DNA from: Gambelia wislizenii
Lineage: Eukaryota > Chordata > Lepidosauria > Squamata > Crotaphytidae
Assembly: GCA_030847615.1 (NCBI GenBank)
Contig: JAUMIR010000001.1
Location: 87,469,501 to 87,533,500 of the forward strand
Reading direction: 5' to 3'
Length of the DNA: 64,000 nucleotides
Positions 24,530-38,006 of this stretch are shown one piece after another; within the stretch, counting starts at the first letter, position 1; each line of letters begins with the position of its first letter. The notes under the pieces were generated by a model. The model saw only the letters and a program-made list of their open reading frames with translations, made no database searches and was not told where the DNA came from. Made by a program: the position numbers and the translations under genes.

Positions 24530-25551
24530 CTTTAATATATTTCGGTTGCCTACTATGCACTCTTGCAGCACTGGTTCATATTTCTTCATCAGAGCATCCA
24601 AGCTGTGATCACTACCAGTGTTACTACTTTCATAGCCTGAGGTCACAGAAGAAATAGCAGATGCTGCACCCAAAGAATCAGTAGAACAGCAGAATTCAGC
24701 ACTTGCACATAAAAGTGAGAGGCTCTCACAATTCTGCAGTTTATTATACTCTGCAGTCTCTCCCAGGCCCTTGCAGTTTTCGTCACAAATACGGCTCGAT
24801 AAAGTGTTCAGTTCTTTCTCTGAGGTTTTTTGTCCCTCCTCAAGGACATGCAAATTAACATTTTCAGCTTTTTCTACTCCAGAAATCTGTTGAACCTCTT
24901 TAGGCTCACCACGGTGTGATGGGTATCCAATGCCATTTGTTTCAGAAGCTAAGTTTAATGACAGCTGTATGAAGCTAAAACTTGAATTAAAATGATCCTG
25001 AGAACTGGAGGAGTTACAGACAACGTCCTTGCTTTCAGAATCCTTGCAATGATCCACTTCTTTCTGAGCTAATGGATGCATTATTTCTCTCTCCTGCAAT
25101 ACACTATGATGAGCCACCTCCTTTATAGGATCTGGCAGATTGGTTTGCTGTGCATAGGGGCTGTATGAAAGCAAGGTGTCTCCTTGCCAAACAGCAAATG
25201 TAGGACAGACAGGTAAGGTTTGATTGTCAGATTGTTGCACTTCAAGGTCAGCTGCTATATTTCCAGTGGATCCTGTTGCCACACTAAGAGAAACTGGGAC
25301 CCTGTTCACACATTCATCACAACTGAATAATCTCGACTCAGTTTTGCATTGCCCCTGCTGAGAGCAGCCCTTAGGAATTCTGTAGTGTTTTCTGCCATGA
25401 TGCTCAAGCACCTTCCAGCTTAATAGTTCACAGTCAGAAGGAGGTTGAAATTCTGTCCATTGCAGTGCCTCTGTTTTCATGTAGCCTCCTGGCTTCTTTG
25501 CTACCTTCTTTTTCTGAAAAGAGCCAACAGGCAATAAGCAATCCAGAACCT
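24530..25551 (-). CDS. DISC1: DISC1 exon 2 (large N-terminal exon)
   Basis: A 1022-nt exon on the minus strand. The acceptor ttatttta g ends at 25552, and two bases (AG) complete the split codon from exon 1, followed by 340 codons. The donor is attaaag|gttggt. Recognised DISC1 marks, in predicted protein numbering, are DCLLP near residue 31 and the basic motif KKKVAKKPGGYM (about 41-52, human RRRRLARRPGYM). The Ser/Phe-rich SSFSFIQLSL (about 217-226) and the end SDHSLDALMKKYEPVLQECI (about 341-360, human HSWDTLLRKWEPVL) follow. The region between is poorly conserved, as known for the DISC1 head domain, which is largely disordered. The two Trp of the human end motif are Leu and Tyr here. The open frame runs past both splice sites (25663-24455), but the flanks lack DISC1 similarity. 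Entry phase 1 and exit phase 0 match the human gene. Confidence 0.95.
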
Positions 25552-26883
25552 CTAAAATAAATGGAAAGACAATGTGGTTACAAAAAGATTTTGTATGAGA
25601 AAAGAGCAGCCTCTGGAACAAATGAGTGACCTGTAAAATACACACTGGTTTAATCTTGAGCAACAGAATCCTGCTGAAAAGCAGAAGCTAAGTGAATGAT
25701 AATGGGAACAGCACAAGTTCATAAGACCCATGTATTGCCCTGTTGTGTTCAACAAGAATTTTGCATGGGGTTGTCTAAATGATGAAAATACTCCTTGTAG
25801 AATTTGAGGAGAATACCTTTTGTCCCAATGTGATCCCACATCATTTTGCCATATTTGGAAGGAGGGCCCCCCAAAATGTCATATACTCCAAAGGAAAAGC
25901 CTTCACAACTTTCCCCAAAGTTTTTTAAAAACAGCACATTGCTGCTTGTTAGGACAAGCAATGCAAATTGATGCACTTTCCTGATATAAGCAGAAGTGGG
26001 AAGATGATTGGTCAGACGTGCATGTGTGGCAGAACTTTCTGGCAAGGCAAGCACCCGGAACTGCCATTTTGGATTTTTCCATAGCAAACATGTGCTATGG
26101 CAAGAAAATAGCTTTTACTTTGTTTGCTTCTTTGTTAAAGCGGAAGGTCGTACTTTCACACCTTGGATATGGTTTTTTAAAAACTGTTTGGCAGCAGCAA
26201 CTCAAGGTAAATAAAAGCACAATTAAGTCACTCGTGCCCACCATCTTGATTCGCAGGCATGCCTGTTTAAACAGTGAAAGCAGATAGCTTCACATGCCTG
26301 CAATTTTCAAAAAAAATGTTGAGAGAAATAAAAGCTGTTGCGAATTGGCATTGCTGTGCACCAATCCACATTTTATTGCCTTGTATAGACAAGCCCCAGG
26401 TATTTCCCTGATGGTCTGCACCATATTTCTTACCACATTCGTCTACTTTTCTCAGTTCTGTCCACTCTTCATTAGCACTGCCTTTGCTGATAGATTTGTG
26501 TATATGCACACTGAAAACTGCTTTTTCTCTATGCACTGAAGCTGGATTTAGACAGAACAATGTAGCTAGCACGCAAAGAACCAGAGCATTTTTCAATAGA
26601 CCATCTTATGCTGATGGCATCTTTCTGGCAAGCAACAGCAGAAGCCATAATGCAAGATATATATCTGAAATCTTTATATAAAGTATAGATTTTTAAAGAC
26701 ATTGGTAGCAATCAGTATAATGGCACTTTAGCATCATGAGACTCTTGAGACTCCACATTATCTCTTTCCTTGTGTAAAATGTACAGTGTTTGTATTAGCA
26801 CAACAGGAGGTGCAAAAACTTCATTAAAAAAATTCTGAGCCCAGACTAATTTCCAAACACACAGGGAAGTTACACAAAAAATA
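25552..26883. other. Start-distal part of DISC1 intron 1 beside exon 2
   Basis: No gene or clear repeat is seen. Frames of 60-112 codons on both strands have no family resemblance and no DISC1 similarity. Confidence 0.4.
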
Positions 26884-27114
26884 CAGTTCTCCCTTCACGT
26901 TTGCTGGGGTTTGGTTCCACAGCCCCCCATGAATACCCAAATCTGTGAATACTCAAGTCCCATTATATGCAATGGCATAGCAAAATGGTGTCCCTGATAT
27001 AGCAAAATCAAAATCAAGGTTTGCTTTTTGGATTGTTATTTTTTAAAGAATATTTTCAAGCCGTGAACACTTAAAACTATGAATGCAAAATCTGTGAATG
27101 TGGAGGGACAACTG
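26884..27114. mobile_element. TA-flanked MITE of family C
   Basis: Ends cagttctcccttcacg and tgtggagggacaactg, with TA at 26882-26883 and 27115-27116. The interior has ggggtttggttccacag, aagtcccattatatgcaatg and gtttgctttttggat. About 231 bp, non-coding, Tigger/pogo-like. Confidence 0.85.
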
Positions 27115-27116
27115 TA

Positions 27117-27881
27117 TATACTTGGATACCGTATATCATAGTATGCTGAGTTCACTGTTGGTATTTAAGATGTTAATTCCATGTCCATATGGAAAACAAA
27201 CCACCCAGCAGAAGTTTAATTATAGTGGTTTTATCTTTGTTTAGTAACTGAATTTTAAAGGTGTGTTTCCCTGCCCTGACTTCCTGGGCAAGTCAGGAAA
27301 TGAAAAAAATATTACATTAAGCTAGGCTTCACAGAATCAGGTAAGAGAGCAGTGAGTTAGATAATTTCTAAATAGTTTATATCCGAGGTGTGCTTTGTTT
27401 CCAAATTAACACAGGAAGGTACACTTCTAACTGTGGAAAAGAGTTTATTACTTTTAGAGGGCATAAGGATTACCTGCTCTCAGGTGAGCCAACCCCATGT
27501 GTTTTGCATGTATCATGGGTCCAAGGATGGCTCCTGGAGGAGTAACTCACCCAGACTACTTGTTCAGAAAGCAGGTTATTCCACTGCATCTCTGCACTAG
27601 AGGGGGTTTGAATGTCTCTCACAGAGCACAGATGTAGTACAATTACCCAGTTCTAGTAGAGACTGAATGCAAAAAAAGATTAGGCTTGGATAGCCTCCTC
27701 CTCTGTGGTGAATACTCTGATTTTTATTTTATTTCTCATGGTATACTACGAGTTGTCTGATAGTGCATGGGTATGCTCCGAGACACAGTTAGAGATAAAG
27801 TAAGGCTGTGGACAACAACATTTACATAAGAGGGCCAAAGCCAAAGTGCAATACCAAATTGCCCTGCACTCAAAGCCATAT
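27117..27881. other. Unassigned intron 1 sequence
   Basis: I see no gene or clear repeat. Confidence 0.35.
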
Positions 27882-28075
27882 TGTTGTTGTTCAGTGCCTT
27901 CAAGTCATTTCCAACTTATAGCAACCCTAAGACAAACCTACCATGAAGTTTTCTGGGGCTGAGAGTGTATGACTCTCACAAAGTCACCCAGTGGGTTTCC
28001 ATGGCTGAGCAGGGAATCGAACCCTGGTCTCCAGAGTTATAGTCTAAGGCTTAAACCACTATACCGCACTGTCTC
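27882..28075 (-). mobile_element. tRNA-derived SINE (CORE/MIR-like)
   Basis: Reverse-oriented copy: ttgttgttgttcagtgcctt, then catttccaacttatagcaac, cagtgggtttccatggctga, gaatcgaaccctggtctcc (B box) and accactataccgcactg (A box). A piece between core and tail is shortened compared with other copies. Confidence 0.85.
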
Positions 28076-28467
28076 TATAAACCACAAAGATATTATATGT
28101 GAATGGGTAGCTCAGTGGACAAGCGCATGCTTAGCATATAAAAAGATCCTGGATTTTATCTCAACCCTAGCTACAGCCTTTTTGATGAAAGGATTGGAGA
28201 AAGATTTATGTACACATACCCCCGTGATAACGAGAGCAACCAGCACACGGGCCTCTAACCTGAGTCACTCTGTCTGGTCTATTCATGTCCACAGGGTCCC
28301 TATTACTCTGCATAGCCTCTTTCACTTCACCCATTCACATTCCCCATGTTAAGTGGAATGGTTGTGTTATTTTCCTGTCCCTGCCTAACCTATATTCACT
28401 CTTTCTAACACTCAAGTAACAAGGTCATGAACATGATGACCTCAGCCCTTGATTTACGGTATCCAAA
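28076..28467. other. Unassigned intron 1 sequence
   Basis: I see no gene. There is a tRNA-like fragment tgggtagctcagtggacaag at about 28107, too short and too diverged to call. Confidence 0.3.
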
Positions 28468-29592
28468 CTGGGTGAGATTATTCGGAGTTATGGGGCTGGG
28501 TGTTATCAGTACGCTGATGACACCCAGATCTATTTCTCCTTGTCCCGATAATCGGCCTTGAATTCCAATGGTGTCTCTCCTCTTAATGACTGTCTTAAAG
28601 CAGAAATGGGCTGGATGAGGAAAAACAGACTGAGATTAAATCTGAACAAAACAGAGGTGCTCACAGTAGTGGCCCCAAAACCAGGAGTTGGGTTGCAACC
28701 TCCAGTCCTGGATGGGGTCACGCTCTCCATTAAGGACTGTGTTCGCAGTGTGGGGTGCTCTTTGATTCATCGCTTCAGATGACTAGTCAGGTGAAAGCGA
28801 CGGTCAGGAGCACCTGCTATCAGCTTCGGCTGATACGCCAGCTGCGCCCTTTCCTGGAAATAAGGGACCTCGAGACTGTGGTGCACGCACTGGTAACCTC
28901 TCGTCTAGATTTCTGCAATGCGCTCTACATGGGGCTACCCTCGTGCTTGGTCTGGAAACTTCAGTTGGTACAAAATATGGCAGCCAGAGTGGTCTCGGGA
29001 ACATCTCGGAGAGACATATAACTCCAATATTAAAATCTCTCCACTGGCTGCCTATCAGTTTCCGGACCCAGTATAAGGTGTTGGTTATTACCTTTAAAGC
29101 CCTAAATGGCTTGGGTCCAACTTATCTTCAGAACTGCCTCCTCCCATACAATCCTCCCCGCGCACTATGGTCCTCTGGGAGGCACATGCTTCAGCCACAA
29201 AAATCTAGGCTGTCTGCAACCTTCCAGAGGGCCTTTTGGTAATCGCCCCCAATTTATGGAATGACCTGCCGAAAGAGATCTGTCAGATGACGAGCTTGAG
29301 TAGCTTTTAAAAAGCACTAAAGATGGATCTCTTTCAGCAGGCCTTTCCTGATTAGATCCCAGCCTCAGGAGCTGTGTCTCTTGGCCTTTTTTTTTTTTAG
29401 TCTTGTTTGTATTTGTTTTTTTAATGTGATTTTAGTTAGGTGGTTTTAATTTTCTACTGTTTAATGTCTTTTTATGGGGGAGGGTGGGGGTGGGTGGTGC
29501 TTTTAGTTGGCATTGTAGTGTTTTAATTGTTGGAAGCCACCCAAATTGTTTTTAGCAGAGGTGCCGGATATAAACAATTATTGTTGTTGTTG
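28468..29592 (+). mobile_element. 5'-truncated L2 LINE (RT C-terminal part and 3' end)
   Basis: It begins just before RT motif C, YQYADDTQIYFS (about 28505-28540). It continues through LRLNLNKTEVLTV, the RSTCYQLRLIRQLRPFL region, LVTSRLDFCNALYMGLP and LKSLHWLPISFRTQYKVL, all standard L2 ORF2 blocks. Frames change near 28755 and 28943, so it is dead. The 3' end has the usual taaacaattattgttg tail. Confidence 0.88.
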
Positions 29593-31987
29593 TGTGACAT
29601 GACAGTGGTGAATCGATCTTCTTGCCCAGCCATCCAGTGTGTTCCTCCCCACCCCCACCATTCTAGGGCCTATTCTTTCCCAAGACCTCTGAACGTAAGA
29701 GCATGAATCTGCCTGAAACAGCATCAGATTGTTGGCTCATCCACCTCAGTTCTTCATATTCTGAATGTCATTGTCCTCCCAGGATTCTAGACAACTGCTT
29801 TGCCAACCCTATCAAGCTCATTCTGAGTAATGACTTTACCCCTATCTGGCCTCCATTCAATGCCAAACTGAAAACTCACTCAGACAAACTGCCATATACA
29901 CAAGTGAGAGCTTGGGCAACACAAGTTCAGACAACCCCAGTTCTCTCCTGGAACTTTATACTGTCTATCACTTCTCTAAAATCCTCTAAATCTTCTGTCA
30001 CTTCTGTTTGTCCCTCTTCTCTATGTGACCTCAACAAAAGCTGTGGCCTTGTGTAACTCCTGCTCTAACTGCTGAAGTCATCATCATAAGACCCAGTCTT
30101 GCTTCTTTCTTGCCAGCTGGAGTAAACAGTGAACAGCTGACAAACAGATGCTATCCTCTGCTTTCTCTTTCCTCCTACTGTGACTGTGACAGAAAGAACA
30201 GTGCAATTGCCTATAGCCTTGGAGCTGATGTTGTTTCTAAAAAAAAAAAAAAAGAATATATTGTACTACCCTTTCCGCAACTTTGTGAAGTCTTCCCTGA
30301 CTCTCAACTACTAAATACCAGACAAGAAGTTTAAATTGCCCAAATGCAAGTGTCTCTTGTCATAAGAAGCCATTAAAAGGTAAGTGGTAGAACCCATTGA
30401 CCAGCACAGATGTTCCACCTGAGGGCAAAAGAAAGGTTGAATTTACAGGAGCCTTTTTTTCTTCAAATATATCTTGGCAAGCCCTCAAATATAACAGTAT
30501 CCAACAAAACTTGCATTCAGACTGAACTGAACTACATCAAGGTCAAGGTACAGAACAAAGTGAGTAATTTTATTTATTTTTCAAACCCGTATGCAGTCTT
30601 GCTACAGGTCAGCAAACAGGCAATAGAGTAACACCTGTTAAATTTTTAAAAATGATAGAAATAAAACAACATATAGCAATGCTTTCTCCAATGGCTATGA
30701 AATGTAAGATACTACTGTTTCGTGACAGACAAAAAAATCCTTTGCTCCTTTTGTTTTGGTTACCTCAAGCCGTGTCCTTATGGCTTACTTACAGTAGTGA
30801 AGTACACATTCAGAAAGCTATGACACTGGACACTTCTGAAAACAAGAGAAACGCCAGCTGGCAAGTGGCTTCCTGTTATTCATATTACACTAACTAAAGG
30901 AAAGATTCTTCTCATAAGTTTCCTATTCCCTGCAGATACCATCTGCTGTAATTAGCTTTGGTTTAAGCAAGCCAACTAAACAGTTTCTTGTGTTTTTTTT
31001 ATGTTGTGAGCTCATTTTGTCTTGCTGAACCCTCAATACCTAAAGGATTTCAAGACTCAATAGGAAAGAACGTCTGCAGTGAAAGTGTTTTTTGGCTTTC
31101 AGAGGTATTATCCTATAATAATGTTTCTCTAGTTCATTTCTCTGTTTCTAGTGTTTGTGCTGAACTCAACACTACAATTTCAAAATCTCTAGAAACAAAG
31201 GCAGTTACCAAAGGTCCACTCACAACCAATAGCTCTCCTATATTTGTTGGCTTGTATAACATCTGGTGCATGGCATAAACTGAAGCCACATGTTGCAAGA
31301 GATATGGGTCTACTCAATCTTTGGATGGAAAGTCACCTTGAAATACTATGGCTGTTGCCTTCAGCTACCTGGAATAATTCATTTATACACAGGTATGCAC
31401 CAAGTTCTCTCCTTAGTGTATGCACCAGTATGGGTGGGGCGGGGTGGAGTGGATGAACACTGATATCGTGGCAAAACCTTTGCTAGCATAAAATCTATAT
31501 TAGAAGTAGGGGGCTACCCTTTATTCTGGAGCCCTATAAAAATTAACTGGCCAGTTTTCCTCTTGCATGGTCTACTTTTTTATACTAGAATCCAAATTCT
31601 CCTTACAATTTTAGATGGTAAAATTGCATGTTCAGGATATCTTAAAAGTTAAGGCATAACTATTTTGTGTTAAGTAGAAAGGTAAAGTACGAATGATTAG
31701 TACATTTTTAAATACCTTGAAGATCCATGGTTTCATCAATATAGGTAGCCCCCACACCAATGCAGATCAAACATAATCTGTGCATAGTGGTCAATTTGTC
31801 ACTTAGTGGCCTTCTGTGGATGAGCCTCTCTGGACTTAGCTAGGTTGGTTCCTGAAATAAAGATCCACAGTCTGCCTTTGGGGTCATATTTTACCAGCTT
31901 GTTAGAATCTGCCAAAGCTTACTTTCCACTAGAACAACCTTTGAAAACCCAATGGCAGAGCAGGACTTTGTGGAAGATATTCATAAA
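29593..31987. other. Unassigned intron 1 sequence
   Basis: No gene or clear repeat. Open frames of 60-117 codons are isolated and unfamiliar; an A-run at about 30240-30252 is present. Confidence 0.35.
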
Positions 31988-32212
31988 CAGTTGTGTGCCT
32001 TCAAGTCATGTCCAATTTATGGCAACGCTAAGGCAAATGTATTATGGGGCTTTCTCAGCAACATTTATTTAGAGGAGGGGTTGCCTTTGTAGCTGAGAGA
32101 GTGTGACTTGTCCAAGGTCACCCACTGGGCCTCCATGGCTGAGCAGGAATTCAAACTCCGGTCTTCAGCGTACTGTAATAGTCCAACACTGAAATGACTG
32201 CACCACACTAGC
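31988..32212 (-). mobile_element. tRNA-derived SINE (CORE/MIR-like)
   Basis: Reverse-oriented: gtgtgccttcaagtcatgtc, aatttatggcaacgctaagg, tgtgacttgtccaaggtcac, tggctgagcaggaattcaaa and a diverged head ending ctgcaccacactagc. Same family as 7082, older by its substitutions. Confidence 0.8.
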
Positions 32213-32551
32213 ATAGACAAAATCAGAATGCCCTCCTGCCTCCCATCACCTACAATCAGAGTTGCAAAATATCTGCCTCATGGCAATCTGTTCAACCTAC
32301 AGCAATTATGGAAGGAGCAGAAGTTAAGCAAAGAGGACCAGTAGGATTTTAGTGGCTGGGAAGAAGGAATGAATAGCTAGGATTTCTGGTCACAGGCTAA
32401 AAAGTCCTCCTCTAGAGCAATGTGTCATAGGCAATGAACTGCTCAGTTTGCAATATTCCACTTTTAAAATCAACAGCTCGACACTCCAAATAAATTGTGT
32501 TTTTAACTTATTTAAATTAGGATTTGAATTAAATTCTGTTTTAATAGATGG

Positions 32552-32553
32552 CC

Positions 32554-32592
<39 letters not shown>
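32552..32592. repeat. CTTT microsatellite
   Basis: About ten uninterrupted ctttcttt units at the end of an AT-rich stretch. Confidence 0.95.
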
Positions 32593-35500
32593 GTTTTTTT
32601 TAGTTTAATATTTCTGTGAGATGCCAAAAGTCCCATCTTTTGGGAGAAAGAGAGTCTATAAATCCAATAAATTAACAGTTGAATTAGATACACTTCACAT
32701 GCTACAACATACCGGTACTTTGCTAAGCACAATTGCAATGATCCCTCCTATTTTCCCATGGCATATTTACATTCAAAAAAGGATCTTCTGAACCCACATA
32801 ATATTCTTACCTGAAAAATCAGAGTTACAGAATTTACAATGGTTTACAATGATTATTTCTTCCTCATAAACCGAAGAACAAAAATTGGGAGGAAGGAAGG
32901 AAAGAAGTTGTGTGCTCATACATAGTCACACATAAGCTCAGCCTCTTTTCAGAAAAGTGAAAGGCTGTCCTGCATACATACATAAAAATATATTAAAATG
33001 GTACAGTCTAAAGTTGCAGTTGTTCAGTTCAGTGACTGAATCCATTCTATTTCTCATTAAAATACACAGAATATATGTTTCAGCTATTGCTTTAATACTG
33101 TCAGGACCCCACAGGACTACAGTTCTGATAACATCTCCAGACAGTACACTGCTTCCAGGTTCTGGATTCATCCCACTCACACAAGCTAACCATTGGGCTC
33201 TCATAGATAGTAAGAAATCCAAGAGGTTTTCTTTTGAGGTGTGACTATTTTCTGGGCAGCAACAGCATTCCTGACTCTGTTGTGTTTTGGTTTGACTGCT
33301 TGGCTCTGATTCTGGGTGTGATTCCTGGCTCCTTGCTCCACCTTGACAGCTGCCTATAAAATAATAGATTGTGGATTCAGCTTTCATGTTCATGTATAGC
33401 ATTTCATATTTAGAAGATCTGGCTTGCATGTAGAGATATGTTACATCACTTTGCCATGTGTATATATTCCATCCTGCTCAATGCATAAACCTAATAAAAA
33501 CAAAGAAATCTTTTACAACTTTTACATATCCAGGGCTCTCTGATTTGAACTCTATGTGTCAATAACAGTCCTAGTCAGAAAAGGAAGAGGACCTAGAAAA
33601 TGTGGGTCTTTAATTTATTTCAAAGACAGTTTTATTATGCTAATTTAAATCTCTTTCAATTCTCTCTCTCTCTCTGTGTGTGTGTGCGTATGCTTGAACA
33701 AATCATTTTGTTGAAACTCAAAATAGACTTTTAACAATATTTAAGTGGTAGCATTACTAGGGATGGTTCTATAAAAAGAATCTTTTTGATACCATGTAAT
33801 GGCTGGTATGTTTGTCCCTTCTAAGGGACTATTTATCCCATTCTATCTGCTGAATGATACATCTTTGGCCTCAACCCTATCCCCCTTATCCTATCAAAGC
33901 ACCTCCTAGTGAGTGCTTCAGTCTAAGATTCATCAGGCAAAATAAAGGGCAGCCTGACAGCTCACCAACATCAGCCAATTTAAGAAGCAAGCACAGTTTG
34001 AGTGTTCCAGCTCAACTATTTGAATTTTTAATTTCACCAAGGGAATATATTGCAAATTAAGTGTCTGACACACAGTCCATTTGGAAGCATGATTGCATTT
34101 ACTGAAATAGAAAGTAATTTGCTCATAGCACCTCAGTAAAGATTGCACTTAATGAGAATAAGACAAACACAGCCGTCACTGTTGATGAAAAGCTGTAAGT
34201 CACATAGGTCCAAAGTTTGGCACTTCCATGTACTGTACTAAAAATCCAAGTCTTGATACTCTTGCTGTGATGGATCTCTAGCTATTCAAAACGTGCCACC
34301 TTGGTTCTTCTAGGGTTCTTTTTTCATATTCAGAAAAATAACTACTCTATAAGACCATAGAATCAGATCCAAACATATGATGGAGGGAAAGGGGGACTGG
34401 GGAGACACAAATGTTGTAAAAAAAATATTCCCATGCATTAATTACTGTACTTTTTCACATATGACATGATCCAGAGATACGTGGATAGGGTTTCCCACAA
34501 AATCACACACGCACTATAGCCACTCATTTTATGCATTTTCATATTCCAAGCAAAGCAAAATTATTCTAGTGTTATTTACTTGTTAGAGCTGGTTAGGGAA
34601 ATTAATTTAAAGTTAAAGATGCAAATAAACATACAGTTGTAGAAACTGGTGCTAAAACATCCAGAAAAGAGGTTTTAAAATACATAATGTTCACCAAAGT
34701 ACATTTAATGGTTTTGAATGCACTCTTAAAGGGGAGTCAAATCTACTTTGAAGATTTTGCCAGCATAACAGCTCAGCATGTTTTGGAGCTGGTTTTGGCC
34801 TTTTCTTTAATTGTACTGCTGGATGTTATTGATTTATCATGCCTGCAGCTTTCTGTGATTTTAACACTCAATTTTATTATAATTGTTATACTCATTATAC
34901 AATTGTTATATTGGAATTGTAATTTAACATAAACACCATCCTGGGAGTTTTATGCAGGAAGGAGTAATATGAATTCACTAAAAAAAATGTATCTAGGAAA
35001 ATTAAAGATAATTTTTCCATGGAATGTGTGCACTTCTGTGGTTGCAATCCTATAAATATTTCCCTGGGAATAAGCCTCATTGAATCCCATGCATTTTTCC
35101 TCTCCTTTGACATGCTCAGAATTTCACTGTAAAGAATGCCTCAGTCCCTAGTCAAATGTTGTACATGTTCTGCCACCAAACCAACTATCTTTCCCATCTC
35201 AACACTCACCAGCTGCTACAACCATCCCTCCATGCTCCATCCTTCTTCAAGGGAAAATGTTACTGGTTTCCTTCCACAAAGTATACTGCAACATACAACC
35301 AACTCCAGTATCTTCTTTTCAGCTCTCAAATGTTCAGCTACCAGCAATACTGTACTGTATTCTTTCTCCTTTTCTCTTAAACTACTCAGTGTCTACATAG
35401 CCCTTTTTTAATTTAGAGACTTTAAACCACTCCCATGAGCTGCCTTAAACTTTAGCTTCCTTGCTAGCCTATTATATTTTATGAACTAAGACAAGTAGTT

Positions 35501-36683
35501 GAGGGGTGCTTGGCAGTGGACAAAATCAGTTTTTGCTTTCTAAAGTTAAAAATATTGAGATACAAATATTCCAGGAAGCCACACAAACCAAGCTTGAGAC
35601 CAGAGCATTTAGGGTAACAGATCTGGCCTAGGAATCACAGACCTACAAGATAGTACTGTATTTGTATGAAGAAAAGCATCTTTCTGATTCCCATAAAAAC
35701 AAACTATGACGGTTGCATAAATTGAGTGACTCAGGTCATAATCATGTGACACTCAGTTTAAAGACATATATGCTCATTAAAAACAATTAAAATAATGAAT
35801 TAACAGAGCATACATGTAAGCATGCTACTGTACTTCATGTACATATTCTATAACTATAAGCCTTGTGAAACTAGATATAAAATACAAATATTATGTCAAA
35901 GCTGTAGCACAGACACATCTAGAAGTCTAATTAAAAATGAAGAAACTGAGAGTGAAAAATCATCCACCATGCAAAAATATGCTTTTTTTAAAAAAAAAAG
36001 GCTTAATTGTAAAAAAAGTTTAATTTTCAAAAATGTTATAGCATTTCAAGAATCATTAAAGAAGAAAATAGTAAATAACCTCAAACTGAAGGACAAAAAA
36101 CCATACACATGGTATTTGGATCCAATGATGGGCTTATTATTTGTCTGCATCACACAAAAAAGGATGTAATAGTCTTCTTGCAATGTCATCAGAAGAGTGG
36201 CAGCCAAAGACTGCTCATGGTTTCTTAAAAATGTTCATGGTTTCTTACAAACTGTGAAAGCAAAAAGCAGCATAAGCCAAATATAGCAGCAAGCTGACAA
36301 AGCAAATAAAAGTTGATTGAGTAAGCTTCAGCGAAAGTAAAGATGTTCATTTTTCTACCTGCATTTAGATAAAAATTGAAAATGTACATGTTTATTAATC
36401 TTGCCTTGGAACTATTTCAGACATTAAGTGTTTAAGCATGTGGAATTTCATGAAACCTTTCTGCATAGATTAAAACATATGAACTCATCTTTCAATTGGT
36501 TCCTGCCTGTGACAGTGTTGAAGAGCAATGCTAGAAGTCTCCCTAGGCATGACATTTTGGCACCATGTATTATTTCTGTTAGTCTGTTGTGGTTCCCCAT
36601 TGTAGACATGGATGTAGATTTCCCTCCTGCCAAAGGGTGCTATCCTCCCTGTATAAATATGGGTGGTGGGGGAGGACGCTTAT
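32593..36683. other. Unassigned intron 1 sequence
   Basis: I see no gene. A TC/TG microsatellite lies at about 33661-33687. A fragment of a common reptile foldback repeat (gcaatcctataaatatttcc, gaataagcctcattgaatcc) lies at 35044-35095. Other open frames are isolated and unfamiliar. Confidence 0.35.
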
Positions 36684-36776
36684 AGAATCATAGAATTGGA
36701 AGGGAATACACCACTAACAGGCTCCAGAAAGATGGCCATCCAACCTCTGTGTAAAGGCCTCCAAAGGAGGAGAGTA

Positions 36777-37468
36777 CAGTTGTCCCTTTGTATTTGTGGC
36801 TTTGACACTTGCGGTTTTGATTATTCGCGATTTTCCCTCACCCACCGCCTGTCTCCTGGGTCTTCCCTTCTCTTCACAAAGGGAATGAAGAGCCAGGAAA
36901 GCGAGGGGGTGAGGCAAAACTACTTAAAACCTCTCCTCTGCTGAGCTTTAGCTGCCTTTTCAAGGAGGGCGAAAGCCAAGCAGACAGCCGGTTTGAGAGA
37001 GAAAGGAGAGCCAGGGAAGCCTAGGGAGTGAGGGGAAATCTCTCAAACTGCTCCTCTACTGAGCTTTGGCTGCCTTTTCAGGGAGGGCAAAAGCCCAGCA
37101 GACAGCCGGTTTGAGAGAGAAAGGAGAGCCAGGGAAGCCTAGGGAGTGAGCGAAAATCTCTCAAACTGCTCCTCTGCTGAGCTTTGGCTGCCTTTTCAGG
37201 GAGGGCGAAAGCCCAGCAGCCAGCCGGTTTGAGAGATTTTCCCTCACTCCCTGGGCTTCCCTGGATGTTCACAAAGGCAACGAAAAGCCAGGAAAAGGGG
37301 GGGGATGAGGCAAAACCTCCTTAAACCAGGGAGGGCAAAGCCCAGCAGATAGCCGATAGCCGGTTTGAGAGATTTTCCCTCACTCCCTGGGGTGACTGTT
37401 ATTCGCGTTTTTTTCACATTCGTGGGGGTCTGGCGGCCATAGCCCCCGTGAATGTGAAGGGACAACTG
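36777..37468. mobile_element. Enlarged TA-flanked MITE of family C with inner minisatellite
   Basis: Ends cagttgtccctttgtatt and gaatgtgaagggacaactg with TA at 36775-36776 and 37469-37470. Between the ends there is GC-rich sequence not found in the short family members. It includes a tandem repeat of period 118 bp whose units start with gcttt(a/g)gctgccttttca at 36945, 37063 and 37181. It lies in the CR1 at 36684-39115. It is non-coding, and the frames here are shadows. Confidence 0.85.
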
Positions 37469-37492
37469 TATATCATCTTCCACAGAAGTCTA

Positions 37493-37764
37493 CAATATGA
37501 CCCCCGTATCTACGGAACCAATATCCATGGTTTCAAGTATCCGCAGGACACAAAACAGCACACCTACCATAAAGTCTTCCTAGAAAATGCCTAGAGAAGC
37601 ATCCTCTCTAGACGTTTTCTAGGTCCTCCAAGGCAACTCTATGCTATTTTAAAACGGATGTCCCATTATTTTCAGTGGTGTTCGCTCGTTATCAGAAGTT
37701 TTCAGTATCCGTGGAGGGGGGGGGGAACGGAACCAATCCGCCACAGATATGAGAGATCCCACTG
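37493..37764. mobile_element. TA-flanked MITE of family B
   Basis: Starts caatatgacccccgtatcta after TA (37491-37492) and ends gatatgagagatcccactg before TA (37765-37766). The interior has agtatccgcaggacac and cttcctagaaaatgcctaga. It sits 22 bp from the previous MITE, inside the same CR1. Confidence 0.78.
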
Positions 37765-38006
37765 TACCACTGTGGAACAGCTCTTACACTGAAGATATTA
37801 CTCCTAATGTTTAGGTGGAATTGCTTTCCCTAATTTGAATCCACTGGTTCATGTTCTACTCTCTGGATCAGCAGAAAACAAATTTGTGATATCTTCTACA
37901 TAACACCCTGTCATGTATTTAAATACAGCTATCATATCACTTCATAATCTTCTTTTCTCCAAGTTGAACATATCCAGCTCCCTAAGGCATTCCTTATAGG
38001 GCTTCT

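Noticed and set aside
28100..28170. A tRNA gene at gtagctcagtggacaagcgc
   Set aside because: Only a D-arm-like part exists; no acceptor, anticodon or T arm could be laid out.
36945..37300. CRISPR-like array from the 118-bp units
   Set aside because: Units are adjoining, long and in a vertebrate MITE; there are no spacers.
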